Of a stretch of 64,000 nucleotides of DNA, positions 47,556 to 56,127 are shown in pieces (the first letter of the stretch is position 1; the number at the start of each line of letters is the position of its first letter). The notes under the pieces are model-generated. The model was given only the letters and a program-made list of their open reading frames with translations, was not told the origin of the DNA and did not search any database. The translations under genes were made by a program, and so were the position numbers. This DNA is from Bacteroidales bacterium (GTDB lineage: Bacteria; Bacteroidota; Bacteroidia; Bacteroidales; UBA932), in the NCBI GenBank assembly GCA_024401635.1, contig JAKSKP010000002.1, positions 1 through 64,000 of the forward strand, written 5' to 3'.

Positions 47556-50500
47556 TTAGTTTTTGGTTACTTTTATACTTATGTTTCCATCACCCCACTC
47601 GACGCTTGTGCCGTTGATATCGGAAGAACAGAGTTCTATGCCGGTGGCAAGTGTCTGTGAAGCAATGTAATCGGTGTATTCGTCCAGAGAGTCCTTTATC
47701 TGTGCGTAATCATCACCCGTGGCGAAGATCTTAACGTCAATCTTGTCGGTGACGTTGAAATCGCTGTCCTTGCGCAGATTCTGTATCCTGTTGACCAGTT
47801 CCCTTGCCACGCCTTCCCTTATCAGGGCTGGAGTCAGGGTAACGTCGAGAGCCAGAGTCAGAGGCCCGTCAGCGGCCACCAGCCATCCTGGCATATCCTC
47901 ACTGTTTATCTCGAAATCACCACACTCGAGTACCACTTCTCCGCCCGCCAGAGCCAGCGTAAAGGAATTTCCTGCCGCCTCGGCCCTCTGTATTGCATTG
48001 ATGGTGGCCTGGTCCATAGTAGCGAATGCAGCCGCAATCTCCTTCATGCGGACGCCATAGCGCTTGCCAAGAGTCTTGAAATTGGGTTTTATCTTCTTCG
48101 TCACCAGTCCTGCGGAATCTTCCACGAACTCGGCTTCCTTGACGTTGACTTCCCCGAGTATGAGCTGCTTCACAGCCTCCAGACGGTCCCTTGTCTTCGA
48201 ATCCAGAACGGGGATCACCAGTTTTGACAGCGGCTGGCGTACCTTGATGTTCACCTTGCGGCGAAGGGCCAGCACCATGGATGAGGCACGCTGGGCCAGA
48301 TCCATACGCATCTCCAGTTCCTTGTCCTGTGCTTCGGCGTCCACTTCGGGCATTATGGTGAAATGCACGCTCTCAGCCCCGGGAACCAGGTCGCAATAAA
48401 GTCTGTCCATATAGAAAGGAGCGATGGGAGCGCCAAGCTGGGCAATGGTGACGAGCACCTTGTGCATAGTCCTGTAGGCGGCAAGCTTGTCTGGAGTCAT
48501 ACCTCCGCCCCAGAAGCGCTTGCGTCCCAGACGCACGTACCAGTTGCTGAGGTTGTCGCACACGAAATCCTGTATCAAACGTCCGGCCAGGGTGACGTCA
48601 TAATTCTCGTACGCAGCCCTTACGTCGGCGACGAGAGTGTTCATCAGACTGATTATCCAGCGGTCAAGTTCGGAAAGCTCAGGCTGTACGCCATATTCTC
48701 CCTCGGGATCGAAGCCGTCCACGTTCGCATAGAGAGCAAAAAAGGAGTAGCTGTTGTAGAGCGTGCCGAAGAACTTGCGGCGCACCTCATCAACGCCGGC
48801 CTCGTCGAACTTGAGATTGTCCCAAGGCTGAGCATTGGTCATCATATACCATCTGATGGCGTCAGCACCGTATTTGTCGAGCATCTCGAAAGGATCCACG
48901 GCATTGCCCAGACGCTTGCTCATCTTGGCTCCGTACTTGTCCAGGACAAGCCCGTTGGAAATGACGCGCTTGTATGCGGCCTTGCCGCTCACCATAGTGT
49001 TTATGGCGTGAAGGGTATAGAACCATCCGCGGGTCTGGTCGACGCCTTCCGCGATGAAATCGGCTGTCTGGCCGAAGCACTTGTTGCCAAGATTGCGCAG
49101 GCCTTCCTGGGCGTAGGGCATCGCGCCGCTGTCGAACCACACGTCGATGAGGTCCGTCTCGCGCACCATCTTCTTTCCATCCTCTGACACGAGGAATATG
49201 CGGTCCACATAGGGACGGTGAAGGTCTATCCTGTCGTAGTTCTCCTTGGATTTGTCGCCGGGAACGAAGCCTTTTTCCTTGAGGGGATTGCTCTTCATCA
49301 CTCCGGCGGCAACCGCTTTCTCTATCTCCCGGTACAGTTCGACAAGGCTGCCTATGCATTTCTCGGCCTTGCCGTCCTCGCTGCGCCAGATGGGAAGCGG
49401 AGTACCCCAGTAACGGCTGCGGCTCAGATTCCAGTCCTGGATGTTCTCCAGCCATTTTCCGAACCTTCCGGTACCGGTAGCCTCAGGGCGCCAGTCTATA
49501 GTGTCGTTGAGCTGCATCATCTGCTCGCGCACTGCGGTGGTGCGTATGAACCAGGAGTCGAGAGGATAATACAGAACCGGCTTGTCGGTACGCCAGCAGT
49601 GGGGATATGTATGTGTATGTTTCTCTATTCTGAAGGCCTTGCCCTGCATCTTGAGCATCACGCAGATGTCCACGTCCAGCGTGGGAGCGTCGGCGGGAAG
49701 GCTGTCGTCATACGCGTTCTTCACATAGCGCCCTGCCCACTGGGCATATTCGGGCGACATATTGGATGCGCACCACTGAGGATCAAGGTCCTCAATACGG
49801 TAGAAACGGCCCTGACGGTCCACCTGCGCCTGCTTCTCCCCGTTGAGGTCCACAACCTGCATGGGAGGGACGCCGGCGGCCCTGGCCACCTTGTTGTCAT
49901 CCGCACCGAAAGTAGGGGCTATATGAACTATGCCCGTACCGTCCTCCGTGGTGACGTAATCGCCGGGAATCACGCGGAACGCACCTTCTCCGGGATTGAA
50001 CCAGGGGATCAGCTGTTCGTATTCGAGGCCGACCAGGTCGCTGCCCTTGAAAGTGCAGGGGAAGGTCTCGTATTCCATCTTTGCGAACACGGCTTCCAGA
50101 CGGGCTTTGGCCAGAATGTATGCCGAAGGCGCGCCGCTGTAGGGATTGGCGGCCTTGACCATAACGTAGTCTATGTTGGGTCCGACGCACAGGGCGGTAT
50201 TGGAAGGAAGCGTCCAGGGTGTGGTGGTCCAGGCCAGGAAATGCACCGGAAGCCCGGCATCCTCAGCCATCCTGAGGGCGGCTTCCACCGCCTCCGAGCC
50301 GTTGGATCCCCTGCCCGTGAAGCGGAACTGCGCGGTGCAGGTAGTATCCTTGACGTCCCTGTAGCATCCGGGCTGGTTGAGCTCGTGGGTGCTCAGACCC
50401 GTCCCCGCAGCGGGCGAATAAGGCTGTATGCTGTATCCCTTGTAGAGAAGCCCTTTCTCGTAGATATCCTTGAGCAGGAACCAAAGTGTCTCGATATAGC

Positions 50501-50960
50501 GGTTGTCATAGGTGATGTACGGGTCCTTCATATCCACCCAGTAGCCTATGCGGTCCGTAAGAGACTCCCATTCGGCGGTGTATTTCATCACCTCCTTGCG
50601 GCAGGTGGCGTTGTAGTCCTCCACGCTTATCTTGCCGCCTATATCCTCCTTGGTGATGCCCAGTTTCTTCTCAACGCCCAGTTCAACGGGCAGACCGTGG
50701 GTGTCCCATCCGGCGCGACGCTTCACCTTGTAGCCCGTCTGGGTCTTGTAGCGGCAGATGGAGTCCTTGATGCTGCGGGCCATGACGTGATGGATTCCCG
50801 GGCGGCCGTTGGCTGACGGAGGTCCCTCGAAGAAAACGAATTCGGGGCAGCCCTCGCGAAGTTCGAGAGACTTTCCGAAAGTGTCTCCACGCTTCCACTT
50901 TTCCAGCACCTCTGCGCTCAGTCCGACAAGATCCAGTCCGTTATATTCCTTGAAACCCAT
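47556..50960 (-). CDS. ileS: Isoleucine--tRNA ligase
   Basis: A class I synthetase of 1134 residues, the longer eukaryote-like IleRS2 type. The HIGH element appears as GRPGIHHV in PSANGRPGIHHVMARSIKD and the KMSKS loop is KMSKRLGN. The editing domain lies at about 190-400 (FLAWTTTPWTLPSNTALCVGP). The tRNA-binding C-terminal extension has no zinc finger of the bacterial IleRS1 type. IleRS2 forms are usually resistant to mupirocin. It has a -7 box TATCTTTG on the minus strand (complement of 51014-51021). Confidence 0.97.
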   Translation of the reverse strand: MGFKEYNGLDLVGLSAEVLEKWKRGDTFGKSLELREGCPEFVFFEGPPSANGRPGIHHVMARSIKDSICRYKTQTGYKVKRRAGWDTHGLPVELGVEKKLGITKEDIGGKISVEDYNATCRKEVMKYTAEWESLTDRIGYWVDMKDPYITYDNRYIETLWFLLKDIYEKGLLYKGYSIQPYSPAAGTGLSTHELNQPGCYRDVKDTTCTAQFRFTGRGSNGSEAVEAALRMAEDAGLPVHFLAWTTTPWTLPSNTALCVGPNIDYVMVKAANPYSGAPSAYILAKARLEAVFAKMEYETFPCTFKGSDLVGLEYEQLIPWFNPGEGAFRVIPGDYVTTEDGTGIVHIAPTFGADDNKVARAAGVPPMQVVDLNGEKQAQVDRQGRFYRIEDLDPQWCASNMSPEYAQWAGRYVKNAYDDSLPADAPTLDVDICVMLKMQGKAFRIEKHTHTYPHCWRTDKPVLYYPLDSWFIRTTAVREQMMQLNDTIDWRPEATGTGRFGKWLENIQDWNLSRSRYWGTPLPIWRSEDGKAEKCIGSLVELYREIEKAVAAGVMKSNPLKEKGFVPGDKSKENYDRIDLHRPYVDRIFLVSEDGKKMVRETDLIDVWFDSGAMPYAQEGLRNLGNKCFGQTADFIAEGVDQTRGWFYTLHAINTMVSGKAAYKRVISNGLVLDKYGAKMSKRLGNAVDPFEMLDKYGADAIRWYMMTNAQPWDNLKFDEAGVDEVRRKFFGTLYNSYSFFALYANVDGFDPEGEYGVQPELSELDRWIISLMNTLVADVRAAYENYDVTLAGRLIQDFVCDNLSNWYVRLGRKRFWGGGMTPDKLAAYRTMHKVLVTIAQLGAPIAPFYMDRLYCDLVPGAESVHFTIMPEVDAEAQDKELEMRMDLAQRASSMVLALRRKVNIKVRQPLSKLVIPVLDSKTRDRLEAVKQLILGEVNVKEAEFVEDSAGLVTKKIKPNFKTLGKRYGVRMKEIAAAFATMDQATINAIQRAEAAGNSFTLALAGGEVVLECGDFEINSEDMPGWLVAADGPLTLALDVTLTPALIREGVARELVNRIQNLRKDSDFNVTDKIDVKIFATGDDYAQIKDSLDEYTDYIASQTLATGIELCSSDINGTSVEWGDGNISIKVTKN

Positions 50961-50982
50961 AGAATTTTTGGCGATTTTTTGC

Positions 50983-51021
50983 TATTTTTGTAATGCAACT
51001 TTTTAACAAACTGCAAAGATA
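50983..51021. promoter_or_regulatory. Divergent promoter region of ileS and cvpA
   Basis: TATTTTTG at 50983-50990 is a candidate -7 box for cvpA; TATCTTTG on the minus strand (51014-51021) is one for ileS. Neither has a clear TTTG at the right distance. The two predicted transcripts would overlap by some tens of nucleotides. Confidence 0.4.
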
Positions 51022-51029
51022 CAAAAAAA

Positions 51030-51536
51030 ATGAACACAATCGACATTATTCTGCTGCTGCTAATCCTCATTCCGGGGTTCTTCACCGGAATAAAGAAAGG
51101 CTTTATCTTTCAGGTAGTTACCATTCTTGCAATATGGCTGGGGGCCCTGATCTCCTATCAATTCGCAAAACCCCTGGGCGCAAGTCTGGCCTCTGTCGTG
51201 AACCTGCCGGGCAATGCGGCACGCATACTGTCGTTCGTCATCATCTTCATAGCCGTGTATTTCCTTCTGAGACTGCTCGGACTGGCCTTGAGCAAGATTG
51301 TCAAGGACGTGGCCGGCGCCGGCATAGACAAACTGCTGGGCATCGTCCTGGGCATACTGAAGCAGGCCCTCATCATCGGTCTTCTGGTGCTTGTGTTCGA
51401 TATGGTGAACAACATCGTGACCCTTGTCGACAAGGAAACGCTGGACGCCTCCCTTATGTACGGCAAGCTGCACGAGGCCGCCAACGCGGTATTCCCGTTC
51501 ATCAAGAACCTGTTTATGAAAGGCATGGCTGCATAA
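51030..51536 (+). CDS. CvpA-family membrane protein
   Basis: A 168-residue protein with four membrane segments (IDIILLLLILIPGFFTGIKKGF, VVTILAIWLGALIS, ILSFVIIFIAVYFLLRLL, QALIIGLLVLVFDMVNNI) and the glycine-rich KGFIFQ element of CvpA/colicin V production proteins. In E. coli CvpA supports envelope function and colicin V export; no colicin genes are near. Confidence 0.88.
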   Translation: MNTIDIILLLLILIPGFFTGIKKGFIFQVVTILAIWLGALISYQFAKPLGASLASVVNLPGNAARILSFVIIFIAVYFLLRLLGLALSKIVKDVAGAGIDKLLGIVLGILKQALIIGLLVLVFDMVNNIVTLVDKETLDASLMYGKLHEAANAVFPFIKNLFMKGMAA

Positions 51537-51690
51537 CAAAGAATCGGAACCGATATGGCACGGCTGGTTTTCACCACTGAAATCCGAATTCCGTGAAAAT
51601 GAATTACGCAAATAGCAATAAATAATACGCAAATCACTTACTGCACCGGAGGTCTTTGAGATTATATTTGCAATATACAACCATTAGAGA
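51537..51690. promoter_or_regulatory. Control region of the ROK/GH2-phosphatase/GH20 operon
   Basis: No gene is seen. TATATTTG at 51663-51670 is a good -7 box, 20 nt before the ATG. Upstream, TACGCAAAT occurs twice (51605-51613 and 51626-51634), start to start 21 bp, two helical turns, in an AT-rich segment. This could be a paired site for an activator or repressor of the operon; the regulator is not in the window. Confidence 0.45.
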
Positions 51691-52512
51691 ATGAAGCTTG
51701 GCATAGACATAGGAGGAACGACTGTAAATGTCGGTGTCGTGAGGGACGGCAAACTGCTTTCTGCATCATCATATCCCTCATTTGACAAGGAACACACTTT
51801 GGAGGAGACACTCGGACACCTGTTCTCCATAATTGACGGACATATCGATGGCATAGACTCCATAGGGGTTGGCGTGCCTTCGGTGGTGGATGTGGAGAAA
51901 GGGATAGTATATGACACGGCCAACATCCCCTCCTGGAAGGAGGTCCATCTCAAGGAGGAGCTGGAGAAACGCTACAACGTACCTGTCAGCATCAACAACG
52001 ACGCCAACTGTTTCACAATAGGGGCGGCGCATTTGTGCGGTGATGACGGCAAGGGTATATTCGTAGGCATCACCCTCGGCACCGGTGTAGGCATAGGCGT
52101 AGTCAACGAGGGGAAAATCATCAACGGGGCCAACACCGGATGCGGAGAACTTACCTGGCTGCCCTACAACGGCAGGCCGCTGGAATACTGGTGCGGCAAA
52201 AGCTATTTCCTCGACAGGGGCGCGACACCGGCCGAATTCTGTGAAAGGGCCGGAAGAGGCGATGGACAGGCCCTTGAGACATTCAGGCAGTACGGGTATT
52301 ATCTTGCCGACCTGCTGAGCATCGTGGTCAGTGCCTACGACCCGCATATGATAGTCTTCGGAGGTGGCATATCCAACGCCGGCAGATACTTCGAAAGCGA
52401 AATGCTGAGCCGCCTGGAGAACATATTCCCTTTCCACGAAAGCATAAAAAAACTCAAAATAGGATATTCATCCCAATCGGACGCCGCAATCATAGGCGCA
52501 TCACTGTTATGA
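51691..52512 (+). CDS. ROK-family sugar kinase without the zinc motif
   Basis: A 273-residue ROK protein with phosphate-1 motif GIDIGGTTVNVGVV, VGVPSVVD, catalytic aspartate in INNDANCFTIGAAH and LGTGVGIGVV. It has no helix-turn-helix, so it is a kinase and not a NagC-type repressor. The histidine/cysteine zinc loop of classic ROK kinases is replaced by GCGELTWLPYNGRPLEYWCG. The substrate is unknown; N-acetylhexosamine or mannose types are plausible from its operon, where it overlaps the GH2-phosphatase gene by 4 bp. Confidence 0.85.
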   Translation: MKLGIDIGGTTVNVGVVRDGKLLSASSYPSFDKEHTLEETLGHLFSIIDGHIDGIDSIGVGVPSVVDVEKGIVYDTANIPSWKEVHLKEELEKRYNVPVSINNDANCFTIGAAHLCGDDGKGIFVGITLGTGVGIGVVNEGKIINGANTGCGELTWLPYNGRPLEYWCGKSYFLDRGATPAEFCERAGRGDGQALETFRQYGYYLADLLSIVVSAYDPHMIVFGGGISNAGRYFESEMLSRLENIFPFHESIKKLKIGYSSQSDAAIIGASLL

Positions 52513-55500
52513 ACAAAAGAACATTTATCATCTGCCTGCTGACGGGCATCGCCGTAATCGCCGGTGCCAAAGAGCAGACCCTGTCTTCATGGAAACTCCA
52601 GAAGAACGGTTCCAATGAGGTCATTGACGTCAAAGTACCCGCCACAGTAGCCGGAGCCCTCGCTCAGAAGGGCAAGCTGCCTGCCGACATCTATTTTGCC
52701 GACAACTATTCCAGACTGGACAAAAGAATCTATGACGAAGGGTGGACCTTCACCACGAGTTTCAGCGCAAATACCGGAAAAGGCATTCACAACACTCTGG
52801 TCTTCAAGAGCATAGATTTTTATGCCGACATAGTGCTCAACGGACGGAAGATAGCCGACGCCGACACTACGGCGGGCGTTTTCGTCGTAAGGGAATTCGA
52901 CGTGACCGGTCTGCTGAACAAAAAGGGTGACAACACTCTCGAGGTTACCGTATACCGGGCAAAGAAAGGCGACCTGAACATAGGTTTCGTGGACTGGAAT
53001 CCGCGCCCGCTGGGAGAGAGTATGGGAATCACCGGCGACGTGGTGCTGAAAACCACGGGCAGGGTCAGCGTAAAGGATGCCTTCGTCAAGCCTGAACTCG
53101 ACGTGAAAGCTTTCGCAAGTGCCGATCTGAACGTGGACGTAACGCTGGCAAACAATACTGACAAGACAGTAAAAGGCATACTTACGGTAAGTTACGAAAA
53201 CGGAACGGCTTCCGTTCCTGTAAGCGTGCCGGCCGGCGGGACAAAGGTCAGGCTGACACCGGAGGAGATGGGAATGCTCCATATCGAAAAGCCGCGCGTA
53301 TGGTGGACCTGGGATCTGGGCACGCCGGAGCTGTATCATATGAACGTCAGCTTCACGGAAGGCGGCAGGCTTTCCGACAACAGGAACGTGCGCTTCGGCG
53401 TACGCAGCATCACCAGCGAAGTGAAGGACAATTTCCGTCAGTTCTTCCTCAATGGCCGCAGAGTGCTGGTCAAAGGCGCCGGCTGGACAGACGAACTTCT
53501 GCTCCGGGATACCCACGAGTCGAATCTGCTTCAGGCCGAATACGTCAAGGATATGGGTATGAACTGCATCCGCTTCGAGAATATATGGGGCAAGGACGAC
53601 AATATCTACGACTGCTGCGACTCGCTGGGTCTGATGGCTATGGTGGGCTGGAGCTGTCAGTGGGAATGGGAAGACTACTGCGGTCTGCCCGAAACGGACG
53701 GCTACGGATGCATCAGCAGCGAGGAATCCATTGATATGGCTGTCAGGTATTTCCACGACCAGGTGATACGTCTGCACAATCACCCTTCGATAATATGCTG
53801 GCTGACCGGCAGCGACAGAATACCCTGCCCGGAACTCGAAAAACGCTATATGGAGATATACGACGAGTATGAATACCGTCCGTATGTATGCTCCGCAAAG
53901 AATCTGACCAGCAGATACGGAGGTCCTTCCGGTACGAAGATGGACGGCCCGTACGACTATGTCGGTCCCGACTACTGGTATGTGGACGAGGAAGGCGGAG
54001 GTGCCTTCGGTTTCAACACCGAAACAGGCGTCGGGATGAACATTCCACAGCTTCCCTCCCTGAGACGTATGATGCCGGAGTCCTCACTGTGGCCGCTGAG
54101 CCGTGACTGGGACATACACTGCACAAGTTCTTCATCCGCAATGAACAACACGCAGGTGATGACGCAGGTGATAAACGGAACCTTCGGCAAGGCCTCCACC
54201 CTTGAGGAGTACGTGAACAGGGCGCATGCCTTGGACTATGATGCCACCAGGGCAATGTACGAAGCCTTCCGCTGCAACATCCCCACATCCACCGGCATCA
54301 TCCAGTGGATGCTCAACTCGGCCTGGCCGTCATTGTACTGGCAGCAGTATGACTGGTATATGGTGCCTACCGCGGCCTATTACGGAACACGCAAGGCCTG
54401 CGCTCCTGTCCAACTGATATTCAATTACAAGGACAACTGCGTATACGCCGTGAACGAATCGGGAGCCGACGTATCCGCTACAGCCAGAATAAGGATATGT
54501 GACACATCATCCAATATCATATCCGACATTTCACTTCCCGTAAACGCCACCGACAACAAGGCCGTGAAGGTGGCCCCGGTAGACCGCGCCCAGGGCATAT
54601 TCCTGGCTCTGGAGCTTACCGACGGAAACGGAGAGGCTATTGCCGACAATTTCTATTGCCTTCCGGCGGAGAACAACGTTTACAACTGGAAGAAGGCGAA
54701 CTGGTATATGGTGCCGATCAGCAAATACAGTGATCTTGGTTTCGTAACGGCCCTCCCTGAAGCCAAAGTGGAGATGAACGTGGTCAGGACAGCCGACAAA
54801 TACACCGTCACCCTGACGAACACGTCCAACACCGTCTCCTTCCAGAACATACTCCAACTGACCGGAGCCGACGGCAATCTGATTGTACCGGCATTCTGGT
54901 CCGACAATTTCATCTCCCTGCTGCCAGGACAGACCAGGACGGTCACATGCAGATGCAGCGCAACGGGCGAAATCAGACTTCAGGGCTGGAACGCTGCAAT
55001 CAGCGCATTGTCCGTAGTTGACAACTCCGACACGCGTGACCGTTCCAGATATGCCAACGACTCTTTCCGGGACGATGACAGATATATGGTCGGGACTCCA
55101 TATGCGCCGGTCCACGTCAACCAGGTCAAAGGCAATAAGATAAAGAACGTCATCTTTATGGTAGGAGACGGAATGGGCCTCGAACAGCTCAGCACCGCCT
55201 GGGTGCTCAACGGCGGGGCTCTCAATATCGACAATTTCGTATATACGGGATTTTCACGCACCCACACCGTAAACAAGCTCATCACCGACTCCTGCGCAGG
55301 CGGTTCGGCGCTTGGTACCGGCGTCAAGACTAAATACGGCTGGATGGGTTTGGACCCGGAAGGCAATCCCGTGGAATCTTCGCTCTGCATGGCCCGCGAC
55401 AAGGGCATGAAGACAGGAATCATAGTCACCTGCCGTCTGAATGACGCCACTCCTCTGGACTTCTTCGGCCACTCAGACAGCCGTGACGACGAGGAGGCGA

Positions 55501-56123
55501 ACGCCGCCCAATACGTTGACTCCGGGATAAATTTCATCGCAGGCGGAGGCATCAAGTTCTGGCGTAACCGGGAAGACGGACGCGACCTTGTGGCCGAAAT
55601 GCGGGCCAAGGGCTATGAATTCGCCGAAACCAACGAAGAAATCGAGGCCACAAAAGGCGACAAGGTGCTCGCTCTGATGGCCGAAACAGAAATGGCCCCG
55701 GCACTGGAGAGGGACAATTACCTCGAGCGCACCACCATGAAGGCCATCGAGACTCTGAATAACAGGAACGGTTTCTTCCTTATGGTGGAAGGTTCCCGCA
55801 TTGATGACTGGGGCCACGAGCAGAAAGTAGGCTATATGGCAGAGGAACTGTTCGACTTTGACCGCACGGTAGGCAAGGTGCTCCAGTGGGCGGAACAGGA
55901 CGGGCACACTCTGGTCGTTGTCACGGCCGACCACAACACCGGCGGTCTTACCCTGATAAAAGGTAGTCTGGAAGATCGTTCCGTGAAAGTGCATTTCTCT
56001 ACCAAGGGGCACAATGGCATTACCGTCCCTGTTTTCGCATACGGTCCCGATGCCGCGAAGTTTGTCGGAATACACGACAATGCCGAGGTAGGACAGCTGG
56101 TCAAGGATTCATTGAACAAATAA
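52509..56123 (+). CDS. GH2 exo-glycosidase fused to alkaline phosphatase
   Basis: A 1204-residue secreted fusion (signal peptide MNKRTFIICLLTGIAVIAGA). Residues 25-870 form a GH2 enzyme: sugar-binding, Ig-like and TIM-barrel domains with C-terminal beta domains. The acid/base motif is WLTGSD (D436), not the NE of most GH2, and the nucleophile is E505 in GFNTETG. This GSD form marks the exo-beta-D-glucosaminidase / mannosylglycoprotein endo-beta-mannosidase branch. Residues 880-1204 form an alkaline phosphatase: D887 in GDGMG, nucleophile S928 in TDSCAGGSALGTG, DATPLDFFGH, EGSRIDDWGH, TADHNTGG and a late histidine in KGHNG. Both sites look intact. The reading frame is continuous, with no stop at the junction. 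The enzyme may remove a sugar and a phosphate from a phosphorylated glycan. Confidence 0.92.
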   Translation: MNKRTFIICLLTGIAVIAGAKEQTLSSWKLQKNGSNEVIDVKVPATVAGALAQKGKLPADIYFADNYSRLDKRIYDEGWTFTTSFSANTGKGIHNTLVFKSIDFYADIVLNGRKIADADTTAGVFVVREFDVTGLLNKKGDNTLEVTVYRAKKGDLNIGFVDWNPRPLGESMGITGDVVLKTTGRVSVKDAFVKPELDVKAFASADLNVDVTLANNTDKTVKGILTVSYENGTASVPVSVPAGGTKVRLTPEEMGMLHIEKPRVWWTWDLGTPELYHMNVSFTEGGRLSDNRNVRFGVRSITSEVKDNFRQFFLNGRRVLVKGAGWTDELLLRDTHESNLLQAEYVKDMGMNCIRFENIWGKDDNIYDCCDSLGLMAMVGWSCQWEWEDYCGLPETDGYGCISSEESIDMAVRYFHDQVIRLHNHPSIICWLTGSDRIPCPELEKRYMEIYDEYEYRPYVCSAKNLTSRYGGPSGTKMDGPYDYVGPDYWYVDEEGGGAFGFNTETGVGMNIPQLPSLRRMMPESSLWPLSRDWDIHCTSSSSAMNNTQVMTQVINGTFGKASTLEEYVNRAHALDYDATRAMYEAFRCNIPTSTGIIQWMLNSAWPSLYWQQYDWYMVPTAAYYGTRKACAPVQLIFNYKDNCVYAVNESGADVSATARIRICDTSSNIISDISLPVNATDNKAVKVAPVDRAQGIFLALELTDGNGEAIADNFYCLPAENNVYNWKKANWYMVPISKYSDLGFVTALPEAKVEMNVVRTADKYTVTLTNTSNTVSFQNILQLTGADGNLIVPAFWSDNFISLLPGQTRTVTCRCSATGEIRLQGWNAAISALSVVDNSDTRDRSRYANDSFRDDDRYMVGTPYAPVHVNQVKGNKIKNVIFMVGDGMGLEQLSTAWVLNGGALNIDNFVYTGFSRTHTVNKLITDSCAGGSALGTGVKTKYGWMGLDPEGNPVESSLCMARDKGMKTGIIVTCRLNDATPLDFFGHSDSRDDEEANAAQYVDSGINFIAGGGIKFWRNREDGRDLVAEMRAKGYEFAETNEEIEATKGDKVLALMAETEMAPALERDNYLERTTMKAIETLNNRNGFFLMVEGSRIDDWGHEQKVGYMAEELFDFDRTVGKVLQWAEQDGHTLVVVTADHNTGGLTLIKGSLEDRSVKVHFSTKGHNGITVPVFAYGPDAAKFVGIHDNAEVGQLVKDSLNK

Positions 56124-56127
56124 TTAT

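Noticed and set aside
51160..51536. Colicin V system around cvpA
   Set aside because: No bacteriocin, immunity or export genes are nearby; CvpA is widespread without colicin V.
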